Notes: generated by a model from the letters alone, not told the origin. A stretch of 64,000 bases of DNA from an uncultured Erythrobacter sp. (GCA_937899785.1 CALCCG010000002.1:1-64000), one strand, 5' to 3'; positions 52,877 to 63,014 are shown, counted from the first letter of the stretch. Program-made: numbers and translations.

Positions 52877-54012
52877 TGGACATTCGTATCGACGCCGCCT
52901 TCGATAGCGGCAATATTGAGGTGCTTAGCGTTGCGGGCCAGAGCGCGCGTCTCTCTATTCCAAAGGACAACAATTCTGAGTTCGCGCAGTGGTTTCATTT
53001 TCGCGTGTCGGGAGCAGCGGGCGAAGATCTCGAGCTCAAAATCACCGGGCTGAACGAAAGCGCGTATCCCGGTGGCTGGCCCCATTACGACGCGTGCGTC
53101 TCGGAAGACCGCGAGTATTGGGGCCGCGCGCCTAGCCAGTTCGACAAGGACGCAGACAACGGCACGCTGACGATCCGCTACACGCCCGCAAGCGACATAT
53201 GCTACTTTGCCTATTTCGCGCCCTATTCGATGGAGCGGCATCACGACCTTGTGGCCGAAGCCGCCGCAAGCGAGGGTGTGGACCTTGTCCCCCTTGGTCG
53301 CACCTTGGATGGCCGCCCGCTTGACGTGCTCGAAATGGGCGAAGGCGCGCTCATGGTCTGGCTTTATGGACGCCAGCACCCTGGTGAGACGCAGGCCGAA
53401 TGGTGGATGGAGGGCGCGCTTGAATGCCTGACCGACCCCACCGACCCCGTGGCGCGCGGTCTTCGCAGGCAGTCTCGCCTCTTTGTGGTGCCCAATTGCA
53501 ACCCCGATGGTTCGGCCCGCGGGCACTTGCGCACCAACGCGGTCGGCACCAACCTCAACCGCGAATGGGCCGACCCCTCGCCCGAAAAGTCGCCCGAAGT
53601 GCTCGCGATCCGGAGACGCATGGATCAAACAGGGGTCGATTTCGCCATCGATGTGCACGGCGACGAAGCCATCCCGGCTAACTTCCTGGCCGGTTTTGAA
53701 GGCATACCCAGCTGGACCGATGCGCTGGGCGATCAGTTTTACCGTTACCAGCGTATCCTCGACCGCCGCACGCCCGATTTCCAAACCGAACTCGGCTACC
53801 CCAAGACACCTGCAGGTCGCGCCAATCTAAGCATCAGCACCAACCAGGTTGCCGAACGCTATGGCGCCTGCGCCATGACGCTGGAAATGCCGTTCAAGGA
53901 CCTGGCGGCCTTCCCCGAACCCGAGCAGGGCTGGTCGCCCGAGCGCTGCAAACTGTTAGCGCGCGACTGCCTTGCCGCGCTGCTTGAGTGGATTGAGACG
54001 AGCGAGGGCTAA
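52876..54012 (+). CDS. M14 family zinc carboxypeptidase (cytosolic carboxypeptidase-like)
   Basis: This 378-residue enzyme has an N-terminal beta-sandwich domain (about 1-110) and an M14 carboxypeptidase domain (about 115-375). Zinc ligands are His168 and Glu171 (RQHPGETQ) and His261 (IDVHGDE); NLNREW holds the substrate Asn/Arg pair; Glu337 (MTLEMPF) is the catalytic base. This layout matches bacterial relatives of eukaryotic cytosolic carboxypeptidases. It has no signal peptide. It overlaps the lipoprotein gene by one base and the next ORF. The substrate is unknown; trimming of acidic C-terminal residues is known in eukaryotic homologs. Confidence 0.88.
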   Translation: MDIRIDAAFDSGNIEVLSVAGQSARLSIPKDNNSEFAQWFHFRVSGAAGEDLELKITGLNESAYPGGWPHYDACVSEDREYWGRAPSQFDKDADNGTLTIRYTPASDICYFAYFAPYSMERHHDLVAEAAASEGVDLVPLGRTLDGRPLDVLEMGEGALMVWLYGRQHPGETQAEWWMEGALECLTDPTDPVARGLRRQSRLFVVPNCNPDGSARGHLRTNAVGTNLNREWADPSPEKSPEVLAIRRRMDQTGVDFAIDVHGDEAIPANFLAGFEGIPSWTDALGDQFYRYQRILDRRTPDFQTELGYPKTPAGRANLSISTNQVAERYGACAMTLEMPFKDLAAFPEPEQGWSPERCKLLARDCLAALLEWIETSEG

Positions 54013-54286
54013 GCGCCGCGATGAGCCGGACCGTTTTGCTGCCGACGCGGCTCTGGCCCAATTTGGTGCGCGTCATGCCGCCGAATGTCAGGAAAGCTGG
54101 TATGACGCACTCTTCCGCACCCATCCAGACGATCTCAGCCGTATCCGCCGCGCCTTGGAGTGGAAGGCGGCGAACACGCCCGATGCATGGAGCGCCTCCG
54201 GACTGGCCGGCGAAGTGCGCCAGCGCTCAGGCGACTGGCTTGACCCAATCACCGACTGGCCCGAATCTTCTGAAACGGAACAGTAG
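53972..54286 (+). CDS. Small uncharacterised protein overlapping the M14 gene
   Basis: I do not recognise this family. The frame after the M14 stop has strong coding bias (high third-position GC) and reads [21 protein letters not shown] to the end, so it looks real. The start is uncertain: no ATG is in frame, and candidate TTG codons at 53972, 53984 and 53993 all lie inside the M14 gene. It is acidic, soluble and Trp-rich. It is probably translated by coupling to the M14 gene. Confidence 0.55.
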   Translation: MPRCLSGLRRARAKRRDEPDRFAADAALAQFGARHAAECQESWYDALFRTHPDDLSRIRRALEWKAANTPDAWSASGLAGEVRQRSGDWLDPITDWPESSETEQ

Positions 54287-54352
54287 GAAGCGGATTTTTC
54301 CGGTCACACCGGGCGAGATTGTGCTACACCTAAGCCTCACGGGAGAGACATC

Positions 54353-55045
54353 ATGACCATCATCAATCGTCGCAAAGTGATCGCCGGTGTCGTGTTTGGG
54401 TCAAGCCTGATTGCGCTGCCGAGTGTCGCGCGCGCTCAGTTTGGATCGGGCGGTATCAACTTATCCTCCATCCTTGGAAAGGCCACTGACAGCGCGCTTG
54501 ATAAACTGGCCGAGCCGGGCGCCTACTACGATGACGAAGACATTCGCATTGGCCTTCCCATTGTTGGCGGCGGTTCGGGCGGATTGCTGGGCTCGATCAT
54601 GAGCGGGGCCAGTAAGCTTGGTGTGCTCGATGACGTGCCTCGCCAGATCAACGACGCCGCTGGTATCGCCGCAGGCGAGGCCAAACCAATCTTTCGCGAC
54701 GCCATCGACGGCCTTTCGTTCAGCGACGCTCCGGGCATCATCAACGAAAGCGACGGCGGCACGCAGTATCTTCGCAGCTCGTCGAACGACGCGCTGCACG
54801 CCAAGCTCAGCCCGTTGGTCGACGGCGCGCTTGAGGGTCTTGGAGTTTACAAGACCTTTGATGGGTTGGCCGAGCAGCACAGCTTCATTAGCCAAGCCGG
54901 CCTCAATCGGGAGAGCATCAACAAATCGGTCACCGACCAGGGGTTGGACGGCATATTCAACTACGTCGGAAAAGAAGAGGCCGAATTCCGTAAAGATCCT
55001 GTCGGCAACGTAACGAAATCGCTCGGAGACCTGTTCGGCAGCTAA
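54353..55045 (+). CDS. DUF4197 domain protein
   Basis: The 230-residue protein starts with a twin-arginine-like signal (INRRKVIAGVVFGSSLIALPSVARAQ, about 1-28), suggesting export. The mature part fits DUF4197, a bacterial family of unknown function (GLFRDAIDGLSFSDAPGII-type, NDALHAKLSPLVDGALEGLGVYKTFDGL). Its TAA stop overlaps the TAG of the convergent cdd gene. It follows the M14 gene and small ORF on the same strand. Confidence 0.82.
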   Translation: MTIINRRKVIAGVVFGSSLIALPSVARAQFGSGGINLSSILGKATDSALDKLAEPGAYYDDEDIRIGLPIVGGGSGGLLGSIMSGASKLGVLDDVPRQINDAAGIAAGEAKPIFRDAIDGLSFSDAPGIINESDGGTQYLRSSSNDALHAKLSPLVDGALEGLGVYKTFDGLAEQHSFISQAGLNRESINKSVTDQGLDGIFNYVGKEEAEFRKDPVGNVTKSLGDLFGS

Positions 55046-55473
55046 ACCAGATGCGACGGGCCAAAGGCGTGCGGCAAGAGTTCTGACAAGGTCACCCGGC
55101 GCACCTCATCCTTGCCAACACAAAGAACGAGCGGGTCTGTGCCACCAAGTTGAGCGATTTCGTTGAGGACCTGCCGACAGCGCCCACAGGGTGTAATCGG
55201 TGCACCATCGCCTTTGTCGAGTGGCCCCGTCACGGCTACAGCCACGAGCCCACCGCGTCTTCCCTCCCCAAACGCGCGGGAGACCGCCACCGTTTCGGCG
55301 CATAGGGCAAGGCCGTAGCTCGCATTTTCAACATTGCTTCCGGTGATCACCGCGCCATCGTCAAACAACAAAGCGGAGCCAACCTGGTAATCGGAATAGG
55401 GTGCATAGGCGTTTTCTCCCGCCGCTCTTGCCGCGGCAATAAGCGCCGCTTCCTGCTCGCTTGATAGAATCAT
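55042..55473 (-). CDS. cdd: Cytidine deaminase
   Basis: Cdd converts cytidine to uridine in pyrimidine salvage. The zinc/active-site motifs are CAETVAV (Cys and catalytic Glu) and PCGRCRQVLNE. ATG 55473 overlaps the stop of the GH25-like gene by ATGA and gives 143 residues, so I prefer it to the track start at 55491. It overlaps DUF4197 at convergent stops. Confidence 0.93.
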   Translation of the reverse strand: MILSSEQEAALIAAARAAGENAYAPYSDYQVGSALLFDDGAVITGSNVENASYGLALCAETVAVSRAFGEGRRGGLVAVAVTGPLDKGDGAPITPCGRCRQVLNEIAQLGGTDPLVLCVGKDEVRRVTLSELLPHAFGPSHLV

Positions 55474-56201
55474 TTTTGCACCACCACCCATTCGACTGGC
55501 TCGTTCGCCGCCTCACTCACCAATTGGCCGTTCGCACTCCATAGCAGCCATGGACGCTGCGCATAGCCGGGTCGAAAGCGATCGCGAACCAACCACAAAT
55601 CGCGATCCAACGCGTCGGCGAGACGAAAGCGTGTCTCAAACGCCTGCCCAAGCTTTAAGATCACGGGCCGACCGGAATGCGTCTCCATCTGGTTGACAAG
55701 TGTCAGCACTTCGCTGGTCACCGCCGCGCCGCTCACGCTTGGCTCGCAGCGATCGGGCAGCTGGGTCAGCGCAAGGCCCGCCGGCAAGAGCTCCGGGTCG
55801 CGTGCCACAATCCTGGTGAACCGGGCCGATTGGGGGTCGGCGCGAAGACACGGATTGAACGGTTGCAGAACGCCAACTTTGAGACCGGAGGCCCTGGCCG
55901 CTTTGAGGCGCTCGCGAAAACCGGGATCGGGGGGAAAGCCAGCCGGCGCAAGCTCAAGGTAGACAAACGAGGCGCCCGTTGCCTTGAGTGTCTCAAAACG
56001 GACCCCGGGCGTGCCCGTGGCAATGACCGCGCCCTGTTCCGGATAAAGGGTCTCTTCGGGGCGCCAGGTGCGCATCTCAAACCAAAACCACGCCGCGTAG
56101 ACCAAGGCGATCAAAGCCAGCAACGCCAGCAATTGAAGGAGGCGCCGCCCCAGTCCCCCGCGTCGCTTTGTTCGTGTTGTTTTGCCGATTGTCCTGGCCA
56201 T
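55470..56201 (-). CDS. GH25 lysozyme-like protein with N-terminal membrane anchor
   Basis: The 243-residue protein has a basic N-terminus, one membrane helix (LLQLLALLALIALVYAAWFWF) and a domain resembling glycoside hydrolase family 25 muramidases: FVYLELAPAGFPPDPGFRERLKAARASGLKVGVLQPF and PVILKLGQAFETRFR. GH25 catalytic residues are hard to place with confidence, so activity is uncertain. It is coupled by ATGA to cdd, and follows UPF0262 on the same strand. Confidence 0.7.
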   Translation of the reverse strand: MARTIGKTTRTKRRGGLGRRLLQLLALLALIALVYAAWFWFEMRTWRPEETLYPEQGAVIATGTPGVRFETLKATGASFVYLELAPAGFPPDPGFRERLKAARASGLKVGVLQPFNPCLRADPQSARFTRIVARDPELLPAGLALTQLPDRCEPSVSGAAVTSEVLTLVNQMETHSGRPVILKLGQAFETRFRLADALDRDLWLVRDRFRPGYAQRPWLLWSANGQLVSEAANEPVEWVVVQK

Positions 56202-56222
56202 GGCTTGCGAGAGGTCTCCGCT

Positions 56223-56732
56223 TCAGCCTTTGATGTGCAGGACGCAGATAAGGGTGAACAAGCGCCGCGCGGTGGCAAAGTCGGTTTCGACCTTTCCTTC
56301 CAAACGCTCAAGCAACAGTTCCGCTGCGTTGTTGTGAATGCCGCGCCGGGCCATGTCGATCGTCTCAATCTCCGCCGGTGTCGCTTTGCGAATCGCCTGA
56401 TAATAGCTGTCGCAAATGGCAAAGTATTCTCGGATGGGTCGGCGGAAACGCGCGAGTCCGATAAGTAAGGTCTCAAGCAATTGCTCGCCTTCGTCGCTCA
56501 CATCCATCGCCAAGCGACCGTCTCGAACCCCGAGAAAGAGTCGATACGGACCCTTTGCGCCTTTGTCGGCGCTCTTGACCGGCCTGAACGAGTTCTCTTC
56601 GATCAAGTCGTAGATCGCAACCCGCCGTTCCTGCTCAACATCCGCGTTGCGCCAAAGGATCGTCGCTTCATCAAGCGCGATGTGAGCGATCCTCTGATTG
56701 GTCGCGGGTGAATCGGGCGAGTGGCCATCCAT
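56223..56732 (-). CDS. UPF0262 family protein
   Basis: From ATG 56732 the protein is 169 residues and matches UPF0262, a small alphaproteobacterial family of unknown function (RIAHIALDEATILWRNADVEQERRVAIYDLIEENSF). The track start at 56972 adds an 80-residue shadow extension. It lies upstream of the GH25-like gene and cdd on the same strand, and is divergent from dnaB. Confidence 0.88.
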   Translation of the reverse strand: MDGHSPDSPATNQRIAHIALDEATILWRNADVEQERRVAIYDLIEENSFRPVKSADKGAKGPYRLFLGVRDGRLAMDVSDEGEQLLETLLIGLARFRRPIREYFAICDSYYQAIRKATPAEIETIDMARRGIHNNAAELLLERLEGKVETDFATARRLFTLICVLHIKG

Positions 56733-56893
56733 GAAATGCCGCCTTCGCAGATCGGAGGGGGCCACTTCAAGCGTTTCAGTTGAAGGGGGGCAAGGCGCCT
56801 TCCCCGCTATCCACAGCGCAAGGTCTGTTGCGTTAAATTTATTCCTGCATTTCGCCCTTGCGAAGCCGTGCCTCCTCGGCGCATCAGGGCCCG

Positions 56894-58414
56894 ATGGATG
56901 ACACCGAAACTCTGCTCTTTCCCAGCGATGACACTCAAGACGCCGACGGCGCTGGCCGCAAGCTGCCTTCAAACCTGGAGGCCGAGGCCGCCTTTCTGGG
57001 CGCGGTCCTGATTGACAACCGCGTGATTGAGGAACTGCGCACTCCGATCCGCCCGCACCATTTTTTTGAGCCGTTGCATGAACGGATCTACGAGAAGATC
57101 CTCAAGACCGTTGATCTCAACCGCACCGCATCGCCGGTAACGTTGCGCCCGCAATTTGAGGGCGACCCGGCGCTCGCGGAGCTGGGCGGGCCAAGCTATC
57201 TGGCCAAGCTCACCGCGAACGGCGCGGGGTTGCTTGCCCCATACGAGCTTGCCCAGCAGATCTACGATCTCGCTTTGCTGCGCGAGCTGGTGAGTGTCGG
57301 GCGTGGTCTGGTTGAAGGGGCGCTCGATACCTCGGACGATGTCCAGCCCATGGATCGCATCGCTGAGGCCGAGGCGGACCTTTTCAAGGTCGCCGAGGGC
57401 GCAGAAACGGGCAACGAAGCCGCCAGCTTCCGCGACGCCGCGCTGACGGCGATCAAGCTGGCCGAAGCGGCGATGAATTCGGGCGGCGGCCTATCTGGCA
57501 AGACGACCGGCCTTGAATCGCTCAATCGGAAAGTCTCTGGTCTCCATGATTCAGACCTTATCATCCTCGCCGGGCGCCCAGGTATGGGAAAGACAGCGCT
57601 TGCCACCAACATCGCGTTCAACTGCGCCGAAGCCCACCTTAATTGGCAGCAAGATGGCGGCGAGATTAACTCCGGTGCCCCGGCGGCTTTCTTCAGCCTT
57701 GAAATGAGCGCGGACCAGCTGGCTACGCGCATTCTGGCTGAGCAGGCCGAGATCAGCTCGGAGGCCTTGCGTAGCGGTAAGATGACCCGGGGCGACTTTC
57801 AAAAGCTCTCTTTCGCAAGCCAGCGTCTTGCCGAACTTCCGCTTTTTATTGACGATACGCCCGCTCTGACGATTGCCGCCTTACGCAACCGCGCGCGCCG
57901 TTTGAAGCGGCGACACGATATCGGGCTTATTGTGGTCGACTATCTGCAACTCCTCCAGGGATCGGGCCGCGCCAACGACAACCGCGTCAACGAAATCTCA
58001 GAGATCAGCCGCGGTCTCAAGACGCTCGCAAAGGAGCTGGGCGTGCCCGTTCTCGCCCTCTCGCAGTTGAGCCGCGCGGTCGAACAGCGCGAAGACAAAC
58101 GCCCGATGCTTTCGGACCTGCGCGAATCCGGCTCGATCGAACAGGACGCGGACATGGTCTGGTTTGTTTATCGCGATGACTATTATCTTGAAGCCACCCG
58201 TCCCGACTTCCCGACCGAGACCAGCAGCCCCGAGGCGGTCGAAAAGTACCGCGCCTGGGAGGAAAAATACGAGGAGCTTAAGAACAAAGCTTCGGTCAAC
58301 GTCGCCAAGCAGCGGCATGGATCAACCGGAAACGTGCCGCTGCTGTTCCAAAGCGAATACACCAAGTTCACCTCTCCCAACCTTAAGGATTATTCCGACT
58401 GGGGCTTTGATTGA
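56894..58414 (+). CDS. dnaB: Replicative DNA helicase DnaB
   Basis: DnaB is the hexameric helicase that unwinds DNA at the replication fork. It has the N-terminal DnaB domain (NLEAEAAFLGAVLIDNRVI, LHERIYEKIL) and a RecA-like core with Walker A AGRPGMGKTALA and LIVVDYLQLL as Walker B. From ATG 56894 it is 506 residues with no intein. The track start at 56858 adds 12 residues. Confidence 0.96.
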   Translation: MDDTETLLFPSDDTQDADGAGRKLPSNLEAEAAFLGAVLIDNRVIEELRTPIRPHHFFEPLHERIYEKILKTVDLNRTASPVTLRPQFEGDPALAELGGPSYLAKLTANGAGLLAPYELAQQIYDLALLRELVSVGRGLVEGALDTSDDVQPMDRIAEAEADLFKVAEGAETGNEAASFRDAALTAIKLAEAAMNSGGGLSGKTTGLESLNRKVSGLHDSDLIILAGRPGMGKTALATNIAFNCAEAHLNWQQDGGEINSGAPAAFFSLEMSADQLATRILAEQAEISSEALRSGKMTRGDFQKLSFASQRLAELPLFIDDTPALTIAALRNRARRLKRRHDIGLIVVDYLQLLQGSGRANDNRVNEISEISRGLKTLAKELGVPVLALSQLSRAVEQREDKRPMLSDLRESGSIEQDADMVWFVYRDDYYLEATRPDFPTETSSPEAVEKYRAWEEKYEELKNKASVNVAKQRHGSTGNVPLLFQSEYTKFTSPNLKDYSDWGFD

Positions 58415-58510
58415 TCACGGTTCGTCGCGGCGAAATCCTTGACTCTCCAAAGCAGCGTCCTTAGGTGCTGCGCTCTTTCCGACAACCGACTTTTCAAAAG
58501 GGCTAGCCAC

Positions 58511-58855
58511 ATGGCACGCGTCACCGTTGAAGATTGCGTCGACAAGGTTTCCAACCGTTTCGACCTCGTCCTGCTCGCCGCTCAGCGCGCGCGTGAGATT
58601 TCGGGCGGGAGCGAGCTTACCATTGACCGCGACCGCGACAAGAACCCTGTGGTTGCGCTTCGCGAAATCGCTGAGCAAACGGTCAAGCCGCGTGATCTCA
58701 ACGAAGCGCTGGTGACCGGCCTTCAGAAAATCCTGCCGGACGACGAAGACGACGCCGATGAAATCGGTTCGTTGAGCCAATCGGCCGAGGCGCTGCGCAT
58801 CACGGCCTCCGCGCCGACGCGTTCGACCTCGATTGGAGCCGACTACGAAGGCTGA
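58511..58855 (+). CDS. rpoZ: DNA-directed RNA polymerase subunit omega
   Basis: Omega helps assemble RNA polymerase by folding the beta' subunit and forms part of the ppGpp site. The 114-residue protein starts [33 protein letters not shown], a family hallmark. ATG 58511 is chosen over the track start at 58439. A terminator follows. An acidic C-terminal tail is longer than in E. coli. Confidence 0.95.
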   Translation: MARVTVEDCVDKVSNRFDLVLLAAQRAREISGGSELTIDRDRDKNPVVALREIAEQTVKPRDLNEALVTGLQKILPDDEDDADEIGSLSQSAEALRITASAPTRSTSIGADYEG

Positions 58856-58906
58856 ACATTCGGTAGAACATGACGGGACGCCTTTGCGTAGACCTGTCCC
58901 GAATTG

Positions 58907-58936
58907 AAAAGGCTGCCAATTTGGCGGCCTTTTTTG
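58907..58936 (+). terminator. Intrinsic terminator downstream of rpoZ
   Basis: An 11-bp stem (AAAAGGCTGCC / GGCGGCCTTTT, with one G-T wobble) with loop AATTT ends in a T-run. It lies 51 bp after the rpoZ stop. Confidence 0.85.
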
Positions 58937-59094
58937 TACCCGCTGCGCTATCTGAGAGAGCCAAGCGAGCGATCGTTAAGCCCTGTGAGGCCCTTGCCTT
59001 CTCCAAACGCGCGTGCGAGGGGATCGCTGTAATGAAAACGTAACATTAGCTGCAGCGGGGGCAGGCAGCTCACACATTTGGGACAGTGCACACA

Positions 59095-59826
59095 ATGGCA
59101 TCGATTGCAGTCTACAGCGTCAAAGGAGGAGTTGGAAAGACGACTTTCTCTGTGAATCTGGCGTGGTGCGCTGCAAATATCTCGCGCCGCAAAACGCTGC
59201 TTTGGGACCTCGACCCATCCAACGGGTCGGGCTTTCTCCTGGGCGTTGACCCCAAGAAAAAACGCAGCGCACAAAGCGTTTTTTCCGCCGCGCGCGACCC
59301 GTCTAAACTGATCCAAAAGACCAGCTATGATAATCTCAACGTCCTGCCGGCGGATGAGAGTATACGCACACTGGACCGACAGTTTGAAGGGCTGGGCAAG
59401 AAGAAGCGGCTTGCAAAACTCGTTGAGGCGTTGAGCAAGGATTATGATCGGATCATATTCGATTGTCCGCCGGTTCTTAATGAAGTCAGCGCGCAGGTTA
59501 TGCGCGCCGCTGATCTGGTAATCGTGCCGCTCCCCCCTTCCCCGCTCTCGGCACGCGCGTTTGAGCTGGTGGTCAACGAAGTACGCGGTAGCGGGAAGGG
59601 TCACCCACCCATCTTGCCGGTTCTCTCGATGATCGACATGCGGCGGTCGCTCCACCGGGAGGCGCGCGAAACCAATCCGAAGTGGCCGATCGTGCCTTTG
59701 GCCAGCGCGATTGAGCAATGCGCGGTTGAACGAAAGCCCGTCGGTGCCTTTGCTCCGCGCGCGCCCTCCGCGCGCGCCTTTGCCCAGTTATGGACCGCGA
59801 TCGAGCGTAAGCTCGCGCAAGGCTAG
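59095..59826 (+). CDS. ParA family ATPase (orphan)
   Basis: This deviant Walker A ATPase (243 residues) has KGGVGKTT (residues 10-17), WDLDPS and DCPP motifs of the ParA/MinD family. Such proteins position DNA or other cargo. No parB gene is adjacent, so it is probably not the chromosomal segregation ParA; an orphan role is inferred. ATG 59095 is three codons after the GTG track start. Confidence 0.85.
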   Translation: MASIAVYSVKGGVGKTTFSVNLAWCAANISRRKTLLWDLDPSNGSGFLLGVDPKKKRSAQSVFSAARDPSKLIQKTSYDNLNVLPADESIRTLDRQFEGLGKKKRLAKLVEALSKDYDRIIFDCPPVLNEVSAQVMRAADLVIVPLPPSPLSARAFELVVNEVRGSGKGHPPILPVLSMIDMRRSLHREARETNPKWPIVPLASAIEQCAVERKPVGAFAPRAPSARAFAQLWTAIERKLAQG

Positions 59827-59904
59827 GCTCGTTCACAGCCCCGCATTGGCAAGCGCACCAGCTTGCCCCATAGTGCACCGCACCATTCCCAAGGGGCAGA
59901 TCGA

Positions 59905-60990
59905 ATGAGTGAATTGGCCGAAGGGCTCGGCGCTGCGATCGAAGGATCGCTGGTCGCCAAGGCGGTGGAACCCGATAAGGGGGACACGTCGGACAAACCG
60001 CTCTCAAAGATTGAATGCGCCAATTGCGGCGTAACCTTTTCGGGCAATTATTGCCCGAATTGCGGGCAGAAAGCGCGCCCCCATCGCACGCTCACCGCCA
60101 TTGGGCATGATCTGATCCATGGCGTGCTGCATCTTGACGGCAAACTGTCGCACACGCTTCCCTTGCTGGCCTTCAAACCCGGCCGTCTCACGCGTCGCTA
60201 TATCGATGGCGAGCGCGCCAAGTTCGTCAGCCCGATGTCGATGTTCTTGTTTGGCGTCTTTGCCATGTTCGCGGTGTTTCAAATGATCGGGCTGACCGCT
60301 CCGACCAATCTGGATCTCGGCACCTCGACGGAAGCCTTCCGCGCGCAGGGCGCCTCCGAAGTTGCGCGTCTCAAACAGCAGATTGCCACTATGGACCCGA
60401 ACGACCCGGAACGCGCATCTCGTGAGCAGCAATTGAAGGTGCTCGAAGGTTTCGTGGGAAGCGCGCAGGATGCCGGCGCGACGAACACGGGCGAAGACGA
60501 GAACACGGTGCTTTTCGGCGAGGAAGGAGGAAGGCTCACAATGTCGCCAACCGGGATCGACTGGATTGACCAAGGCATCGTCAAAAAGTGGCGCGAAAAC
60601 CCTGGCCTCATGCTCTACAAGATGCAGGCGAACGGCTACAAATTCAGCTGGCTACTCATACCGATATCCATCCCGTTTGTGTGGGCGATGTTCTTATGGC
60701 GACGCAAGTTCAAAGCCTATGACCACGCGATCTTCATAACGTACTCGCTCAGCTTTATGTCGCTGCTGTTTATCACGGTCTCGCTGCTGGCCACGAGCCC
60801 GATTGGCGCGGGCGGTTGGGCGTTTGCCCTGCTTGTTTTTGGCGCCCCGCTGCATCTCTATAAGCATCTCAAATACACTTACGGGCTATCGCGATTCTCC
60901 ACGATCTGGCGGTTTTTCTTCCTTATGTTCAGCATGCTCTTCATTCTGCTGATGTTCGGAAACACATTGTTGGTGTTGGGCGGTTTCTAG
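59905..60990 (+). CDS. DUF3667 domain membrane protein
   Basis: The 361-residue protein starts with a cytosolic zinc-ribbon-like C-x2-C...C-x2-C (CANCGVTFSGNYCPNCGQ), then a DUF3667 region and about five membrane helices, one near residues 110-130 and the rest in the C-terminal half. A long acidic/Gln-rich loop separates them. Function is unknown. ATG 59905 follows AAGGGG. It is downstream of the ParA gene by 78 bp, and converges on ftsH. Confidence 0.78.
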   Translation: MSELAEGLGAAIEGSLVAKAVEPDKGDTSDKPLSKIECANCGVTFSGNYCPNCGQKARPHRTLTAIGHDLIHGVLHLDGKLSHTLPLLAFKPGRLTRRYIDGERAKFVSPMSMFLFGVFAMFAVFQMIGLTAPTNLDLGTSTEAFRAQGASEVARLKQQIATMDPNDPERASREQQLKVLEGFVGSAQDAGATNTGEDENTVLFGEEGGRLTMSPTGIDWIDQGIVKKWRENPGLMLYKMQANGYKFSWLLIPISIPFVWAMFLWRRKFKAYDHAIFITYSLSFMSLLFITVSLLATSPIGAGGWAFALLVFGAPLHLYKHLKYTYGLSRFSTIWRFFFLMFSMLFILLMFGNTLLVLGGF

Positions 60991-60999
60991 GCCGCCAAC

Positions 61000-61028
61000 G
61001 AAAAAGGCGCCGGATTTCTCCAGCGCCT
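61000..61028 (-). terminator. Intrinsic terminator downstream of ftsH
   Basis: Read on the minus strand: a 10-bp stem (AGGCGCTGGA / TCCGGCGCCT, with one wobble) closed by a GAAA tetraloop and followed by TTTTT. It ends the ftsH transcript and faces the end of the DUF3667 gene. Confidence 0.85.
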
Positions 61029-61052
61029 CTTCCAAAATTGACATTCGAAAGG

Positions 61053-63014
61053 TCAGGCTCCTTGCGGCGCCTCGCCCCCCTTGGGTCCAAAGCGCTTGCC
61101 CGCCTTAGGGATCGCCGAGCCATGCTGCGGGCGAACCGCCGCAGGCCCGCTGGGCGCGTCGGGGCGGTCGATCTCTCCGCCATCCATCAGCGTGTTGATT
61201 TCATCGCCCGACAAGGTTTCATATTCGAGCAGCGCCTGCGCCAGGGTGTGGAGCTTGTCCTCTTGGCTGGTCAGGATGTCGGTCGCCCGTTTGAGACCTT
61301 CCTCAACAAGTCGCTTGATCTCAGCGTCGATCAGCTTGTTGGTCTCTTCGCCCGCCATGGTGCGCGCGGTCTGCCCCATGCCCAGATAGCCTTCCTGGCT
61401 CTGTTCATATTGCAGCGGGCCGAGCTTTTCGCTCATGCCCCACTTGGTGACCATGTTGCGAGCCAGGTCGGTCGCGTATTGGATATCGCCCGACGCGCCG
61501 CTGGAAACCTTGTCGTGGCCAAAGATGATATCTTCAGCAACGCGCCCGCCCATGGCGACCGCCAGGTTCGCGTGCATCTTGTCACGGTGGTAGGAATAGC
61601 TGTCGCGCTCCGGCAAACGCATCACCATACCCAGCGCGCGGCCGCGCGGAATGATGGTGGCCTTGTGAATGGGATCGGATGCCGGCTCGTTGATGCTGAC
61701 CAAGGCGTGACCCGCCTCGTGATAGGCGGTCATCTTCTTTTCGTCTTCGGTCATAACCATTGAGCGGCGCTCCGCCCCCATCATGACCTTGTCCTTGGCG
61801 TCTTCAAACTCCTGCATGGCAACAAGGCGCTTGTTGCGGCGCGCGGCCAGCAACGCGGCTTCGTTGACCAGGTTTGCAAGATCCGCGCCCGAGAAACCCG
61901 GAGTACCGCGCGCAATTGTTCTTGGGTTCACATCGGGCGCCAGCGGCACCTTCTTCATGTGAACGCCGAGGATCTTCTCGCGACCCTCGATGTCAGGGAT
62001 TGGCACCACGACCTGACGGTCAAACCGGCCGGGACGCAGGAGCGCAGGATCAAGCACATCGGGGCGGTTGGTCGCAGCGATGATGATAATGCCTTCGTTG
62101 GCTTCAAAACCATCCATCTCAACCAGCAGCTGGTTGAGCGTCTGCTCACGCTCATCATTGGAATTGCCAAGGCCGTGCCCGCGCGAACGGCCCACCGCAT
62201 CAATTTCGTCGATAAAGACTATGCATGGAGCGTTCTTCTTGGCTTGTTCGAACATGTCGCGCACGCGGCTGGCGCCGACACCGACAAACATTTCGACAAA
62301 GTCAGAACCGGAAATGGTGAAGAAGGGAACGCCGGCTTCGCCCGCAATTGCGCGCGCCAGCAAGGTCTTGCCCGTACCCGGCGAGCCGACCAGCAGCGCG
62401 CCTTTGGGAATCTGGCCACCCAGTTTTGAAAAGCGCTGCGGGTCTTTGAGGAACTCGACAATTTCCTGCAGCTCTTCGCGCGCTTCGTCGATGCCGGCGA
62501 CATCTTCAAATGTGACGCGGCCCTGGCGCTCCGTAAGCATCTTCGCCTTGGACTTGCCAAAGCCCATAGCGCCGCCGCCGCCGCCCTTTTGAACTTGGCG
62601 CAGAGCAAAGAAAGCAATGCCCAGGATCAACAAGAAGGGAAGCGAATTGAGCAGAATATAGAGCAACATATTGGGCTGTTCGCGCGGCTTGCCCGTGAAC
62701 TGAACACCGTTATCTTCAAGCAGGCCAGTGATTTCAATGTCAGAGCCCACCGGGATCGCGGTGAAAGCGTTTCCGTTTTTGAACGTGCCCGTGATCAGGT
62801 CATCGCCCAGCTGGACCGACTCAATCTTGCCTTCTTGAACTTGCTCGCGGATCTCGGAGTTTTGTATCTCAGTGCCTTGCGTCTGTCCGGATTTTCTAAA
62901 CAGCGAGACCACCAGCAGAAGCGCAAGAAAAATTCCGCCCCAGATCATCAATTGCTTCACCCAAGGGTTTTGCCCTTCAGGCGGCGGCTGGTTGGGATCG
63001 TTCTGCTCGCTCAT
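61053..63014 (-). CDS. ftsH: ATP-dependent zinc metalloprotease FtsH
   Basis: FtsH is the membrane-anchored AAA+ protease that degrades unassembled membrane proteins and regulators. It has two N-terminal membrane helices (about 22-39 and 116-138), an AAA+ core with Walker A GSPGTGKT (210-217; Ser replaces the usual second-position Pro), the second region of homology, and the zinc protease motif HEAGH. The length of 653 residues is normal. A terminator follows. Confidence 0.97.
   Translation of the reverse strand: MSEQNDPNQPPPEGQNPWVKQLMIWGGIFLALLLVVSLFRKSGQTQGTEIQNSEIREQVQEGKIESVQLGDDLITGTFKNGNAFTAIPVGSDIEITGLLEDNGVQFTGKPREQPNMLLYILLNSLPFLLILGIAFFALRQVQKGGGGGAMGFGKSKAKMLTERQGRVTFEDVAGIDEAREELQEIVEFLKDPQRFSKLGGQIPKGALLVGSPGTGKTLLARAIAGEAGVPFFTISGSDFVEMFVGVGASRVRDMFEQAKKNAPCIVFIDEIDAVGRSRGHGLGNSNDEREQTLNQLLVEMDGFEANEGIIIIAATNRPDVLDPALLRPGRFDRQVVVPIPDIEGREKILGVHMKKVPLAPDVNPRTIARGTPGFSGADLANLVNEAALLAARRNKRLVAMQEFEDAKDKVMMGAERRSMVMTEDEKKMTAYHEAGHALVSINEPASDPIHKATIIPRGRALGMVMRLPERDSYSYHRDKMHANLAVAMGGRVAEDIIFGHDKVSSGASGDIQYATDLARNMVTKWGMSEKLGPLQYEQSQEGYLGMGQTARTMAGEETNKLIDAEIKRLVEEGLKRATDILTSQEDKLHTLAQALLEYETLSGDEINTLMDGGEIDRPDAPSGPAAVRPQHGSAIPKAGKRFGPKGGEAPQGA

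Noticed and set aside
53972-54356. Alternative plus-strand ORF 54021-54356 over the small gene after M14
   Set aside because: Its codon bias is poor (Arg/Pro/Ser-rich shadow), while the 53972 frame has good third-position GC.
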